A program made the translations under genes and the position numbers. The notes under the pieces are model-generated. The model was not told the DNA's origin and made no database searches. It saw nothing but the letters and a program-made list of their open reading frames with translations. A stretch of DNA of 64,000 nucleotides from Aliicoccus persicus (lineage in GTDB: Bacteria > Bacillota > Bacilli > Staphylococcales > Salinicoccaceae), in the NCBI RefSeq assembly GCF_900110815.1, contig NZ_FOIT01000002.1:147341-211340 (forward strand), given 5' to 3'. Below, in pieces: positions 1-6,901 of this stretch. Numbering within the stretch: the stretch's first letter is position 1; each line of letters opens with the position of its first letter.

Positions 1-892
1 CATTATTCATAACAGAGTCATAACCATCTGTGTATTTTAACGTATAGTCATAACCGAGTGATTTGAGTTGTTCTAAGTTTTTCTCGAGTAGTTCTTTAAC
101 TAACTGACGATCTTCTTGACGCAGTGTTCTGACAGAACCGCCGAGAAACACTTTGCTAGGTATTACATTTTCTGAACCGACATTACCTGCATTAAATACT
201 GTGTTTGACACGACAACCGGATTAAAAGGATCAGCATGCCGAGAGACAATGGTCTGGATGTTATTGATAAACTGCGTACTTGCAACAATCGGATCAAGAT
301 TTAGTTGTGGTGTACTTGCGTGACCACCATGCCCTATGATCTCGATATGGTATAAGTCCGAGTTAGCGCTTGCGTGATCATATTTAACGTCAATATCACC
401 GTAATTAGTTAATGTCCAATAGTGGTGACCATAGATAAAAGAAAAGTCATCAAAGTATCCCGTATCTACCATTTCACGTGCCCCACCTGGAATAAGCTCT
501 TCAGCATGTTGGAATATGCCGACGATTTCATTATCAAATGCTTCGATATAATCGTTGATATACCATAATGCGCCGAGTAATGTTGCTGTATGTCCATCAT
601 GACCACATGCATGCATCGCACCTTTATTTAATGATTTATAGTCCACATCAGCCTCTTCTTCTATAGGTAATGCATCGATATCTGCACGCAGACCAATCTT
701 CTTACCCTTTCCTTTATTGAAAATAGCAACGGCACTTGTATCTGTAATCGATTCAATCGTACAGTTCTCCATCTGTTCAAGAATGCCTTTAATATACTTA
801 ATCGTTTCAAATTCTTTGAAAGATACTTCAGGGTGCTGGTGTAAATATCGTCTGTATTTAATGACTCTCTCTTTATAATTCTTGTAACTCAT
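1..892 (-). CDS. M20-family metallo-amidohydrolase, 3' end cut off by the window
   Basis: This reading frame runs without a stop from an ATG at 892-890 to the left edge, giving about 297 residues of a protein that normally has 380-400, so only the C-terminal part is missing. An AAGGTAGG ribosome site precedes the ATG. The family hydrolyses amide bonds of N-acyl amino acids or small peptides with a two-metal centre in the cytoplasm. Visible hallmarks are ADIDALPI at about residues 70-77, the metal-binding HACGHDGH at 94-101, FQHAEE at 127-132 (metal and general-base region), and a GHGGHAS dimerisation-domain motif further on. Substrate cannot be read from sequence; N-acyl-L-amino acid or N-acetyl-diaminopimelate-type amidohydrolase are both possible. 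The gene points away from the XRE regulator downstream of it on the map and shares no operon visible here. Confidence 0.9.
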   Translation of the reverse strand, partial: MSYKNYKERVIKYRRYLHQHPEVSFKEFETIKYIKGILEQMENCTIESITDTSAVAIFNKGKGKKIGLRADIDALPIEEEADVDYKSLNKGAMHACGHDGHTATLLGALWYINDYIEAFDNEIVGIFQHAEELIPGGAREMVDTGYFDDFSFIYGHHYWTLTNYGDIDVKYDHASANSDLYHIEIIGHGGHASTPQLNLDPIVASTQFINNIQTIVSRHADPFNPVVVSNTVFNAGNVGSENVIPSKVFLGGSVRTLRQEDRQLVKELLEKNLEQLKSLGYDYTLKYTDGYDSVMNN

Positions 893-969
893 AGTAAATT
901 CCTACCTTTTTGAAAAGATTAAACATTACAACGTTATATTGCATACCATTATAATGCTGTCGTTTGTTC

Positions 970-2214
970 TTAGCTATATATCATCTCTTTTATTTTACGT
1001 ATTTCAACGGCATAAATAGAATTCATCAGTGGACCCAAATCATTTTCTACAATCATAATTTCTTGTTTTGCTTCTTCTATTCGACCGACTTTATACAATG
1101 ATAGTGCATAGACAAGTGTTCGTACTTTCAAATCAATACGGTCAATTGGATGTAACGCGATTTTGAAAGTATAGAGACTTCTATCGAAGTGTTCGAGGAC
1201 AAATTCGTAATTACCTTGTAAGTACTCTATTTCCAAATCTAAACTCTTAAGGGTAAGTTTGAGATACTCTACTTTTCCAGTATCATTACTGACGAATGTA
1301 TCAATTGTATCCATTGATCTTTCTTTGTATGCGAGTAGTTTTTCAACAATGTCATCCGGTTGTTCAATTAATGAATACTTTGAGTAAAGCGTATCTTCAT
1401 ATCGAAATTCTATTTCTCTCACAGGATCCGGCGAAAACTCTAGAAATTTCTTTACTTTACTGACATATTCTAGCTTTTTATCGTCCTCATCAACATAGGT
1501 ATAGTACAGTGCCATGATACGGATTGCATCAAGATAATGTTGGAACTGTAACGTTTCAAAGGATAATGCTTCAATTCTCTCTGAACTTTCTACAAACAAA
1601 GCGTGATTTTCTACTGCAGACGCTAGAATTGATTCAATATACAGATATGAGAGTTCGATTTTTGAATCATGCTGTTTGAATGATAATATCTCTTCTTTGT
1701 GCTGTTGTAACGTGCGCAATGCGTCTTCATACTCCAATGAGTATAGTTTTGACGAGGCATGATCAATCAGCTCTCTCATCGCTAGATGTCTCAGTCCATT
1801 TTCTATTAGTCGTTTGTAAATGGTTTGGTGTAAGTTGTCTGCTTCTACATGCTGCTGATTAAGTCTATAGTAGTATCGCAACATTGATAATAAAAAAAGA
1901 CCTTTGTCATTTGTGAAGATTCGATCTTTGTTTGGCAAGATTTTCTCTTCGATTTCATCATAAGGGAACTTTAAAAAATAGTCCTTGAAATGTTCAGCCA
2001 TCTCTTCAGTCCATGCCTCATCCCCTTCCTGTGTTAAATAGAACACAGAAACTCCCAACTTGTTAGCGATCTTTTGCAATGTTTCTATTGACGGCAATGT
2101 TTTATCGTTTTCGATTAAACTTAATGTCCCTTTTGTGAGATAGCCATCAATCAATTCAGACTGAGTCATTTTTTTTTGTTTTCGTAATGATTTTATACGA
2201 TTTCCGAGTGACAT
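970..2214 (-). CDS. XRE-family HTH regulator with long C-terminal helical (TPR-like) domain
   Basis: The 414-residue protein has an N-terminal Cro/C1-type helix-turn-helix (about residues 7-60; MTQSELIDGYLTKGTLSLIE contains the recognition region), followed by about 340 residues of helical sequence resembling TPR arrays. That architecture is that of RNPP/Rgg-type regulators, whose C-terminal domain often senses a small peptide; peptide sensing here is inference. It is divergent from an MFS exporter gene at 2333. The 118-bp gap holds two copies of a GTTTGAT-n3-ATCAAAC palindrome, one of which overlaps this gene's -10 (TATAAT within the left copy, with TTGGAT 17 bp upstream). Autoregulation plus control of the exporter is therefore likely. 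No pheromone-type small ORF was recognised beside it. Confidence 0.8.
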   Translation of the reverse strand: MSLGNRIKSLRKQKKMTQSELIDGYLTKGTLSLIENDKTLPSIETLQKIANKLGVSVFYLTQEGDEAWTEEMAEHFKDYFLKFPYDEIEEKILPNKDRIFTNDKGLFLLSMLRYYYRLNQQHVEADNLHQTIYKRLIENGLRHLAMRELIDHASSKLYSLEYEDALRTLQQHKEEILSFKQHDSKIELSYLYIESILASAVENHALFVESSERIEALSFETLQFQHYLDAIRIMALYYTYVDEDDKKLEYVSKVKKFLEFSPDPVREIEFRYEDTLYSKYSLIEQPDDIVEKLLAYKERSMDTIDTFVSNDTGKVEYLKLTLKSLDLEIEYLQGNYEFVLEHFDRSLYTFKIALHPIDRIDLKVRTLVYALSLYKVGRIEEAKQEIMIVENDLGPLMNSIYAVEIRKIKEMIYS

Positions 2215-2236
2215 TATTTCAACTCCATCCTATTTA

Positions 2237-2253
2237 GTTTGATTATACCAAAC
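2237..2253. promoter_or_regulatory. Operator copy 1 for the divergent XRE/MFS pair
   Basis: GTTTGATTATACCAAAC is a 17-bp near-perfect palindrome (one arm mismatch). Read on the minus strand it contains TATAAT, 17 bp downstream of TTGGAT, so a bound regulator would occlude the XRE gene's own promoter. The matching copy is 64 bp away. Confidence 0.65.
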
Positions 2254-2300
2254 TTTATCTTGACATCCAATTATACTTTTGACATACTTATAAGCATAAA

Positions 2301-2317
2301 GTTTGATTGTATCAAAC
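2301..2317. promoter_or_regulatory. Operator copy 2 for the divergent XRE/MFS pair
   Basis: GTTTGATTGTATCAAAC is a perfect 7-bp-arm palindrome with a 3-bp centre. It lies 17 bp downstream of a TTGACA element (2279-2284), where the exporter's -10 should be, and just upstream of the exporter's ribosome site. It matches operator copy 1 in 15 of 17 positions. Confidence 0.65.
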
Positions 2318-2332
2318 AAACGAGGTGAAATT

Positions 2333-3649
2333 ATGATTTTTGACAGAAATGTACCAGTTCAAGAGCGTGTTAACTTCCTATTCTACATATTGAGTCGCTT
2401 TATTTTAACTGCAGGAAATTATATTTACCTGTTCGCAGTTTCCTACTTTATTTTGTATGAAACAGGTTCTGCATTTTACTTCTCAATAAACTTAGCGATT
2501 TCCGTTGTTGTCTCTCTTATATTACTACCCTTTGCTGGTTTAATTAGTGATTTAGGAAATAAGAGAAAGACAATTATTACTGGTGAATGGCTGTTTGCTG
2601 GTGTAATTATCGGGCTTTTTGCCTATACACAAATCGTAGAAGTATCATTAATCGCCATTTATATAACGACGTTATTAACGAGCTTAATCAGTCCTTTTGT
2701 TTCTAATACATTCCAAGCAGCGATAACAGAAATGTTCCATAAAGCACGCATACAAAAGGTCATGGGATATACACAGAGTATTTTATCGGCAGTGCCTATC
2801 TTAGGGCCTGTGCTCGGTGGTGTATTATTCGGACTCTTAGGATTTCAAGGCATCGTTATCATCTTCATGATTGCGACGATATTCTCAGCTGCTATTAACT
2901 TACTGGTAAAATTCGATCTATATTACGATAAAGCAAATTATGAGACGGATGATGAATCAATTGATGGTGCAGTCAACAAGTTCAAACGAGATGTCAGCCA
3001 AGGATTTTCATTTTTATTTAAAAGTGATGTATTCAAATCAATACTGATAACAGTATCTCTAATTAATATATTTGTCGGTCCGATTTCAGTATTCCCAGAA
3101 ATTATGATGATTGTAGAGCTTGGATTTGAGCCAGAAACTCTCGGTTTAGTAAATGCACTTGCTGGTATTGGTGTGCTTGTTGCTGGTGTAACAATCGCGA
3201 ACATGAAAAGTTTCAAGAATCCCCTACTACAAGTCAAATTTGGCATTATTATTTTAGGTACCCTCTATTTCATCTATGCATTGCCAATTTATATTGATAT
3301 GCAAGTATGGATGAGCTTTGTCTACATCGCATGTGTTGGTTTTACAATTATCGTGACTTTGCAGTTTATCAATGTACCTGCGGGGATATTTCTTCAAAAA
3401 TGTATTCCACAACATATTAAGGGGCGAGCGCTAAGCGCATTTAATATGTTTGCAATGAGTTTAAGTCCAATTGGTACGATACTATATGGTGTGCTCTATG
3501 ACACGGGCATGTATGCCACTGTAAATATAGTAAGTGGAGCCGCACTAATCTTAGTCGTTGTATTAACGCTGAGATCAACAGTGATTAAGCGTGCTAGAGA
3601 CTTAAATGCACAAGTAGATGCTGAAATAGAAGCAGCTAAGGAAGTATAG
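2333..3649 (+). CDS. MFS transporter (drug-efflux type)
   Basis: A 438-residue polytopic membrane protein with about 12 hydrophobic segments and the loop-2/3 basic motif (DLGNKRKT near residue 75) of major facilitator exporters, resembling the MefA/macrolide-efflux and related branch. An in-frame GTG-type start at 2303 would lie inside the operator, so I chose the ATG at 2333, which has GAGGTGA four bases upstream. It probably exports a small toxic compound, with the divergent XRE protein as its regulator. Substrate is unknown. It is followed by a 14-bp-stem hairpin at 3658-3690. Confidence 0.85.
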   Translation: MIFDRNVPVQERVNFLFYILSRFILTAGNYIYLFAVSYFILYETGSAFYFSINLAISVVVSLILLPFAGLISDLGNKRKTIITGEWLFAGVIIGLFAYTQIVEVSLIAIYITTLLTSLISPFVSNTFQAAITEMFHKARIQKVMGYTQSILSAVPILGPVLGGVLFGLLGFQGIVIIFMIATIFSAAINLLVKFDLYYDKANYETDDESIDGAVNKFKRDVSQGFSFLFKSDVFKSILITVSLINIFVGPISVFPEIMMIVELGFEPETLGLVNALAGIGVLVAGVTIANMKSFKNPLLQVKFGIIILGTLYFIYALPIYIDMQVWMSFVYIACVGFTIIVTLQFINVPAGIFLQKCIPQHIKGRALSAFNMFAMSLSPIGTILYGVLYDTGMYATVNIVSGAALILVVVLTLRSTVIKRARDLNAQVDAEIEAAKEV

Positions 3650-3657
3650 ATTATATA

Positions 3658-3690
3658 AAATTTCCTCTACAAGCTCTGTAGAGGAAATTT
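3658..3690. terminator. Hairpin between MFS gene and ADH remnant
   Basis: Arms AAATTTCCTCTACA and TGTAGAGGAAATTT form a perfect 14-bp stem with a 5-base loop. T/A runs lie inside the stem ends rather than after it, so it could serve both converging transcripts, less strongly than a canonical terminator. Confidence 0.6.
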
Positions 3691-4003
3691 AAAGTTTGGA
3701 ATATTTCTCCATATTTGCAACTAAACGTACAGCAATTTCGTGCCGTTCTAAACGCTCAAATTCATCAGGAATTTCATCGAAAGCAATTTCAGTTACAGAG
3801 GTTTTACACTACCATCTGTGAATAACTCATAGATTTCAGTGATATCTTGTGGGTTACCACCGTTACTACCGACTACAGTTACTTGTTTAGTAATCATAGA
3901 AGAAAAGTTTAAAGTTGTATCAAGTTTACCCATACCTACCAATATAACTTTACCTTGACCTTTCATGAATAAATCTTCCCAATAATAAAAGTTTCCATAT
4001 TTA
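3689..4003 (-). pseudogene. Remnant of a zinc-type alcohol dehydrogenase (C-terminal third, frameshifted)
   Basis: On the minus strand, from about 4003 the sequence reads a Rossmann-fold tail (GKVILVGMGKLDTTL, then TKQVTVVGSNGG) and ends FTDGSVKP followed by a stop near 3809. A one-base shift then restores VTEIAFDEIPDEFERLERHE and a stop at 3691-3689. This is the typical C-terminal order of NAD(P)-dependent medium-chain alcohol dehydrogenases (strand, GS-motif, KP-V-TE, AFERL). The catalytic N-terminal domain is absent: the attenuator promoter of the next gene begins where it should be. It is a decayed fragment, probably truncated when the neighbouring resistance region was inserted or rearranged. 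The family assignment rests on motif order and not on a search. Confidence 0.75.
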
Positions 4004-4021
4004 ATTATCTCGGTAATATTA

Positions 4022-4204
4022 TGGTATAGTACTAGTAACTAATATTGAGGAGGAATACTTATGTACTTTATGAGAATTTGGAACAGACGTAATGCCCAAT
4101 AATTAAATAATTATTAATACGTCTAGAACTAAATTTTCTCAACGGGATAAGTATGTCCTTTTTTAATAACACACTTGAGAGATGGTCTAGGACTGTCTTT
4201 TTTT
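4022..4204 (+). promoter_or_regulatory. Promoter and transcription attenuator of the Msr-type ABC-F gene
   Basis: An extended -10 (TGGTATAGT, 4022-4030) precedes a 13-codon leader peptide (4061-4102). Two U-tailed hairpins follow: a small one (GGATA/TGTCC, 4145-4158, then T6) and a stronger one (AGATGG 4180-4185 with CTGTCT 4193-4198, then T7). An alternative helix, TTTCTCAA (4135-4142) with TTGAGAGA (4175-4182), shares bases with the second terminator, so the two exclude each other. AGACGT inside the leader (4085-4090) can pair with ACGTCT (4119-4124). This is the layout of drug-induced ribosome-stalling attenuation known for msr, vga and vmlR genes. Pairings were drawn by eye. Confidence 0.75.
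4061..4102 (+). CDS. 13-residue leader peptide of the Msr-type gene
   Basis: ATG with GAGGAGGA at 4047-4054, encoding MYFMRIWNRRNAQ and a TAA stop. It is far too short for a folded product and lies directly upstream of competing hairpins, as in leader peptides of inducible ABC-F genes. Macrolide or PLS drugs that stall the ribosome here would favour read-through into the ABC-F gene; which drug does so cannot be told. Confidence 0.75.
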   Translation: MYFMRIWNRRNAQ

Positions 4205-4247
4205 GTTGTGAAAATTTGTTCTAAGCATGTTTAAGGAGTGCTTTAGA

Positions 4248-5702
4248 ATGAATCAATGTACTGTAAAGTTAAAGAATGTGAAAAAAGTCTATGAAGGAAG
4301 AACACTATTTAAGATCGATGAACTATCCGCATACATTGGAGATAAAATAGCAATAATAGGTAATAATGGTGCCGGTAAATCAACGTTACTCAAAATCATT
4401 AATAACGATATAACGCCCGATTCAGGAGACGTTATGATCGATGAATCGTTTAACTATTTACCACAGATCGCAGAGCCTAGTTTTATAGATGAGACGATTG
4501 ATTTTGAGCTATTAAGTCGTTTTAATGTACCAAATAATAAGCAACTAAGTGGTGGAGAACAAACAAAATTAAGAATTATAGAAGCGATCAGCACATATAA
4601 AATGGGTTTGTTATTGGACGAACCGACAACTCATCTAGATAAAGACAGCATTGACCTTGTGATAGAACAACTAGAATATTATTACGGCACATTAATTTTT
4701 GTCAGTCATGATCGCCACTTTATAAATAAAATAGCGAATAAGATATGGGAAGTTAAAGAAGGCAAGCTTAATGTTTTTAACGGTAATTATGACGAATTTT
4801 TAGAAAAGAAAGAATTAGAGAAAAAGACTCTGGAAGCTAAATCAGAAACGATACAAAAAGAACGTGCACGGCTAACGAATGCAGCATCTAAGCAACAGGC
4901 ATATGCGAATAAGATGAGTAACTACAATAAGAGTCAAGCAAAGTCACATAACGTCGGTCGCCTTGCTCAATCAAAGCAAAAGGACACTGTTCAAAAGAAC
5001 GCACATAAGAAAGCAAAAGCAATAGAAAGTCGAATCGAACAACTTGAGGAAGTCGACTTACCAGAAGAGATGCGTACGATTAAGTTTCCGATAAAGCAAT
5101 CTGAAGTGATTCATAATAAGTTTCCGATTATCGCTCAAGATCTGTCCATAGTACGAGGAGAAAAACTATTATTAGAGAACACATCTTTTCAATTCCCATT
5201 CGGAAAAACGATCGCAATAACTGGTCCAAATGGAGCTGGGAAATCATCACTACTTCACGAAATTATGAATAACGACGATATAGAAAAATCTCCAAAACTG
5301 AATATCATTACGTATAAACAGATGGATTATAAAATAGGTTCAACTGAATCTGTTTTATTCTATGTAATGGAAGCTTCGGGACAAGAAGAACCACTTGTGA
5401 GATCAGTACTGGATAGACTTAATTTTAATCAGACAGAGCTGAATAAGTCAGTTAGCGATATAAGTGGTGGAGAAGCGACACGACTGACGTTAGCTTTGTT
5501 ATTCCTCAAGCATTCTAACGTTATAATATTAGATGAGCCAACGAATTTTATCGATATAACGACAATTAATGCACTAGAAGATTTTATTAAAGGTTATCAA
5601 GGTATGATAATATTAGTTTCTCATGATAGAGCATTTGTGGATAATGTTGCGGATGTTATCTATACAATAGAAGATAAGAAACTAAAATTAGTTAAAAATT
5701 AA
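4248..5702 (+). CDS. Msr-type ABC-F ribosomal protection protein
   Basis: A 484-residue cytoplasmic protein with two ABC ATPase domains and no membrane segments, close in length to Msr(A) (488). First site: Walker A GNNGAGKST (38-46), signature LSGGEQ (100-105), Walker B LLLDEP (121-126). Second site: GPNGAGKSS (326-334), ISGGEA (405-410), IILDEP (426-431). Between them is a long basic interdomain linker (about 185-265), the part of ABC-F factors that reaches towards the peptidyl-transferase centre. Phrases such as YYGTLIFVSHDR and FPIIAQDLSIVRG track Msr(A) more closely than Vga or Lsa, so macrolide and streptogramin B protection is the expected activity. An ATG at 4227 is possible but AAGGAG (4233-4238) fits the ATG at 4248. 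The acetyltransferase gene follows after 24 bp. Confidence 0.88.
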   Translation: MNQCTVKLKNVKKVYEGRTLFKIDELSAYIGDKIAIIGNNGAGKSTLLKIINNDITPDSGDVMIDESFNYLPQIAEPSFIDETIDFELLSRFNVPNNKQLSGGEQTKLRIIEAISTYKMGLLLDEPTTHLDKDSIDLVIEQLEYYYGTLIFVSHDRHFINKIANKIWEVKEGKLNVFNGNYDEFLEKKELEKKTLEAKSETIQKERARLTNAASKQQAYANKMSNYNKSQAKSHNVGRLAQSKQKDTVQKNAHKKAKAIESRIEQLEEVDLPEEMRTIKFPIKQSEVIHNKFPIIAQDLSIVRGEKLLLENTSFQFPFGKTIAITGPNGAGKSSLLHEIMNNDDIEKSPKLNIITYKQMDYKIGSTESVLFYVMEASGQEEPLVRSVLDRLNFNQTELNKSVSDISGGEATRLTLALLFLKHSNVIILDEPTNFIDITTINALEDFIKGYQGMIILVSHDRAFVDNVADVIYTIEDKKLKLVKN

Positions 5703-5726
5703 TTCAAATCTAGAGGTGGGATGACA

Positions 5727-6587
5727 ATGAATTTTGTAAAGGGTTATCCAATAGACAAGTTAGTTGATTATATTGCTGAGTTAAGTAATGAAAATAAACA
5801 TCGGATCGAATATATGGATAATCATCCAGATAGTATTCGATTTGAAATCGAGCACATCGCAATAGATAATCCTGAAATAGAAACGGTTTATGTTGCAGAA
5901 GAAGATGGTGAGATAGAATGTCTTTTTATATTTGATGCGAGTGGTGCACACACGGAGGTTATTGGTCCCTTTACAAAAGGTTATGATATTGCGATGATGC
6001 AAAAACTTTTTGCTTTTGCACTAGGTCATCTAATCGCTCACATGAAATATTTAGAGTTCGCTATCAATGGAGATAACGCCGTTGCATTGTTGTTCGTAGA
6101 AGAGATTGGTGCTGTATTATACGAAGAAAATTATGTCTTAGTCCTGCCAAGAGAATCTTACAAAATGAATGATGCTCCACAAGTGAGTGTGATGGAGGAA
6201 CATGAGTTAGATTCTGTTGAACAACTATTTGGACGAGTTTTTCCAGATTATCGTTTTAATTATTATCCAGAGACTGATGTTGAAGAACATTTAGTACAAG
6301 TCACTCATAACGATGAAAATAACGTTATAGGATTTATACACACAGTTGTTAAAGAAGAATTCAATGATGGTTTGATTAGTTACTTAGGCGTCGATGAAAG
6401 AGCTAGAAATCAAGGATTAGGTAGTGAACTCATGAATGCGGGTTTAAAAATTATCTTTCAACATGACGATATAACGGAAGCATATTTACGCATCGATGTT
6501 AATGATATGATTACAGAAAAGTTTTATGAAAATTTTGGTTTTGAAACATCTATTCACACAAAAATATATCGATTAAAATTAATATAG
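5727..6587 (+). CDS. GNAT-family N-acetyltransferase (tandem-domain type)
   Basis: A 286-residue protein with a degenerate N-terminal half and a clear C-terminal GNAT fold. The acetyl-CoA pyrophosphate loop RNQGLG lies inside LGVDERARNQGLGSEL at about residues 222-237, followed by YENFGFE (motif B). The ATG at 5721 sits directly on the AGGTGG ribosome site, so the ATG at 5727 (7-base spacing) is preferred. It begins 24 bp after the Msr-type gene with no terminator between, so the two are probably co-transcribed from the attenuated promoter. Acetylation of an antibiotic or of a ribosomal or small-molecule target is possible but is not shown by sequence. Confidence 0.82.
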   Translation: MNFVKGYPIDKLVDYIAELSNENKHRIEYMDNHPDSIRFEIEHIAIDNPEIETVYVAEEDGEIECLFIFDASGAHTEVIGPFTKGYDIAMMQKLFAFALGHLIAHMKYLEFAINGDNAVALLFVEEIGAVLYEENYVLVLPRESYKMNDAPQVSVMEEHELDSVEQLFGRVFPDYRFNYYPETDVEEHLVQVTHNDENNVIGFIHTVVKEEFNDGLISYLGVDERARNQGLGSELMNAGLKIIFQHDDITEAYLRIDVNDMITEKFYENFGFETSIHTKIYRLKLI

Positions 6588-6658
6588 TGTCGGTAGAAAC
6601 GATATATAATACAACGTTATATAGATATGCATTAGCATGTTACAATGCATCATGATTC

Positions 6659-6900
6659 TTTACAATAAAATCTGTTGATGTTATATTAATTCCAACAAAA
6701 CGAAAGTGGTGAACTGCAGGGATATGTACAATTAATTCTTATTCAACCAAAAGACAAATGAATGCACAAAAGTCGCTATATTTATTTAGTGTGCGAAAAA
6801 TTTGTCAGAATAAGGATTAGTTTAAGTATTTCTATATTTAAATTCACTCGCTGAGTTTATTTTCTATACCCTTATTCTGACTATGAATAGGGGTATTTTT
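6659..6900 (+). promoter_or_regulatory. Promoter and attenuator of the Vga-type ABC-F gene
   Basis: TTTACA (6659-6664) and TATATT (6682-6687), spaced 17 bp, form the promoter. Downstream, GTCAGAATAAGG (6804-6815) can pair over 12 bp with CCTTATTCTGAC (6870-6881) as an antiterminator. Alternatively ATACCCTTATTC (6867-6878) pairs with GAATAGGGGTAT (6886-6897) as a 12-bp terminator followed by T5-6. The two share 6870-6878 and exclude each other. The terminator's 3' arm also contains the AGGGG that serves as ribosome site for the ATG at 6902, so the same fold would block translation too. A 20-codon upstream frame (6758-6820) overlaps the antiterminator's 5' arm. Confidence 0.82.
6758..6820 (+). 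CDS. Candidate 20-residue upstream ORF of the Vga-type attenuator
   Basis: Encodes MNAQKSLYLFSVRKICQNKD and stops at 6818-6820. Its last codons cover the 5' arm of the antiterminator (6804-6815). A ribosome finishing it would free the terminator; one stalled early would allow the antiterminator. No good ribosome site precedes it. A three-codon alternative (ATG at 6724, after GCAGGG) could instead be the translated leader, so the identity is uncertain although the geometry fits. Confidence 0.45.
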   Translation: MNAQKSLYLFSVRKICQNKD

Positions 6901-6901
6901 T

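Noticed and set aside
3689..4003. Regulatory antisense RNA or leader for the Msr-type gene
   Set aside because: Minus-strand translation gives clear dehydrogenase sequence in two frames, so a decayed gene explains it better.
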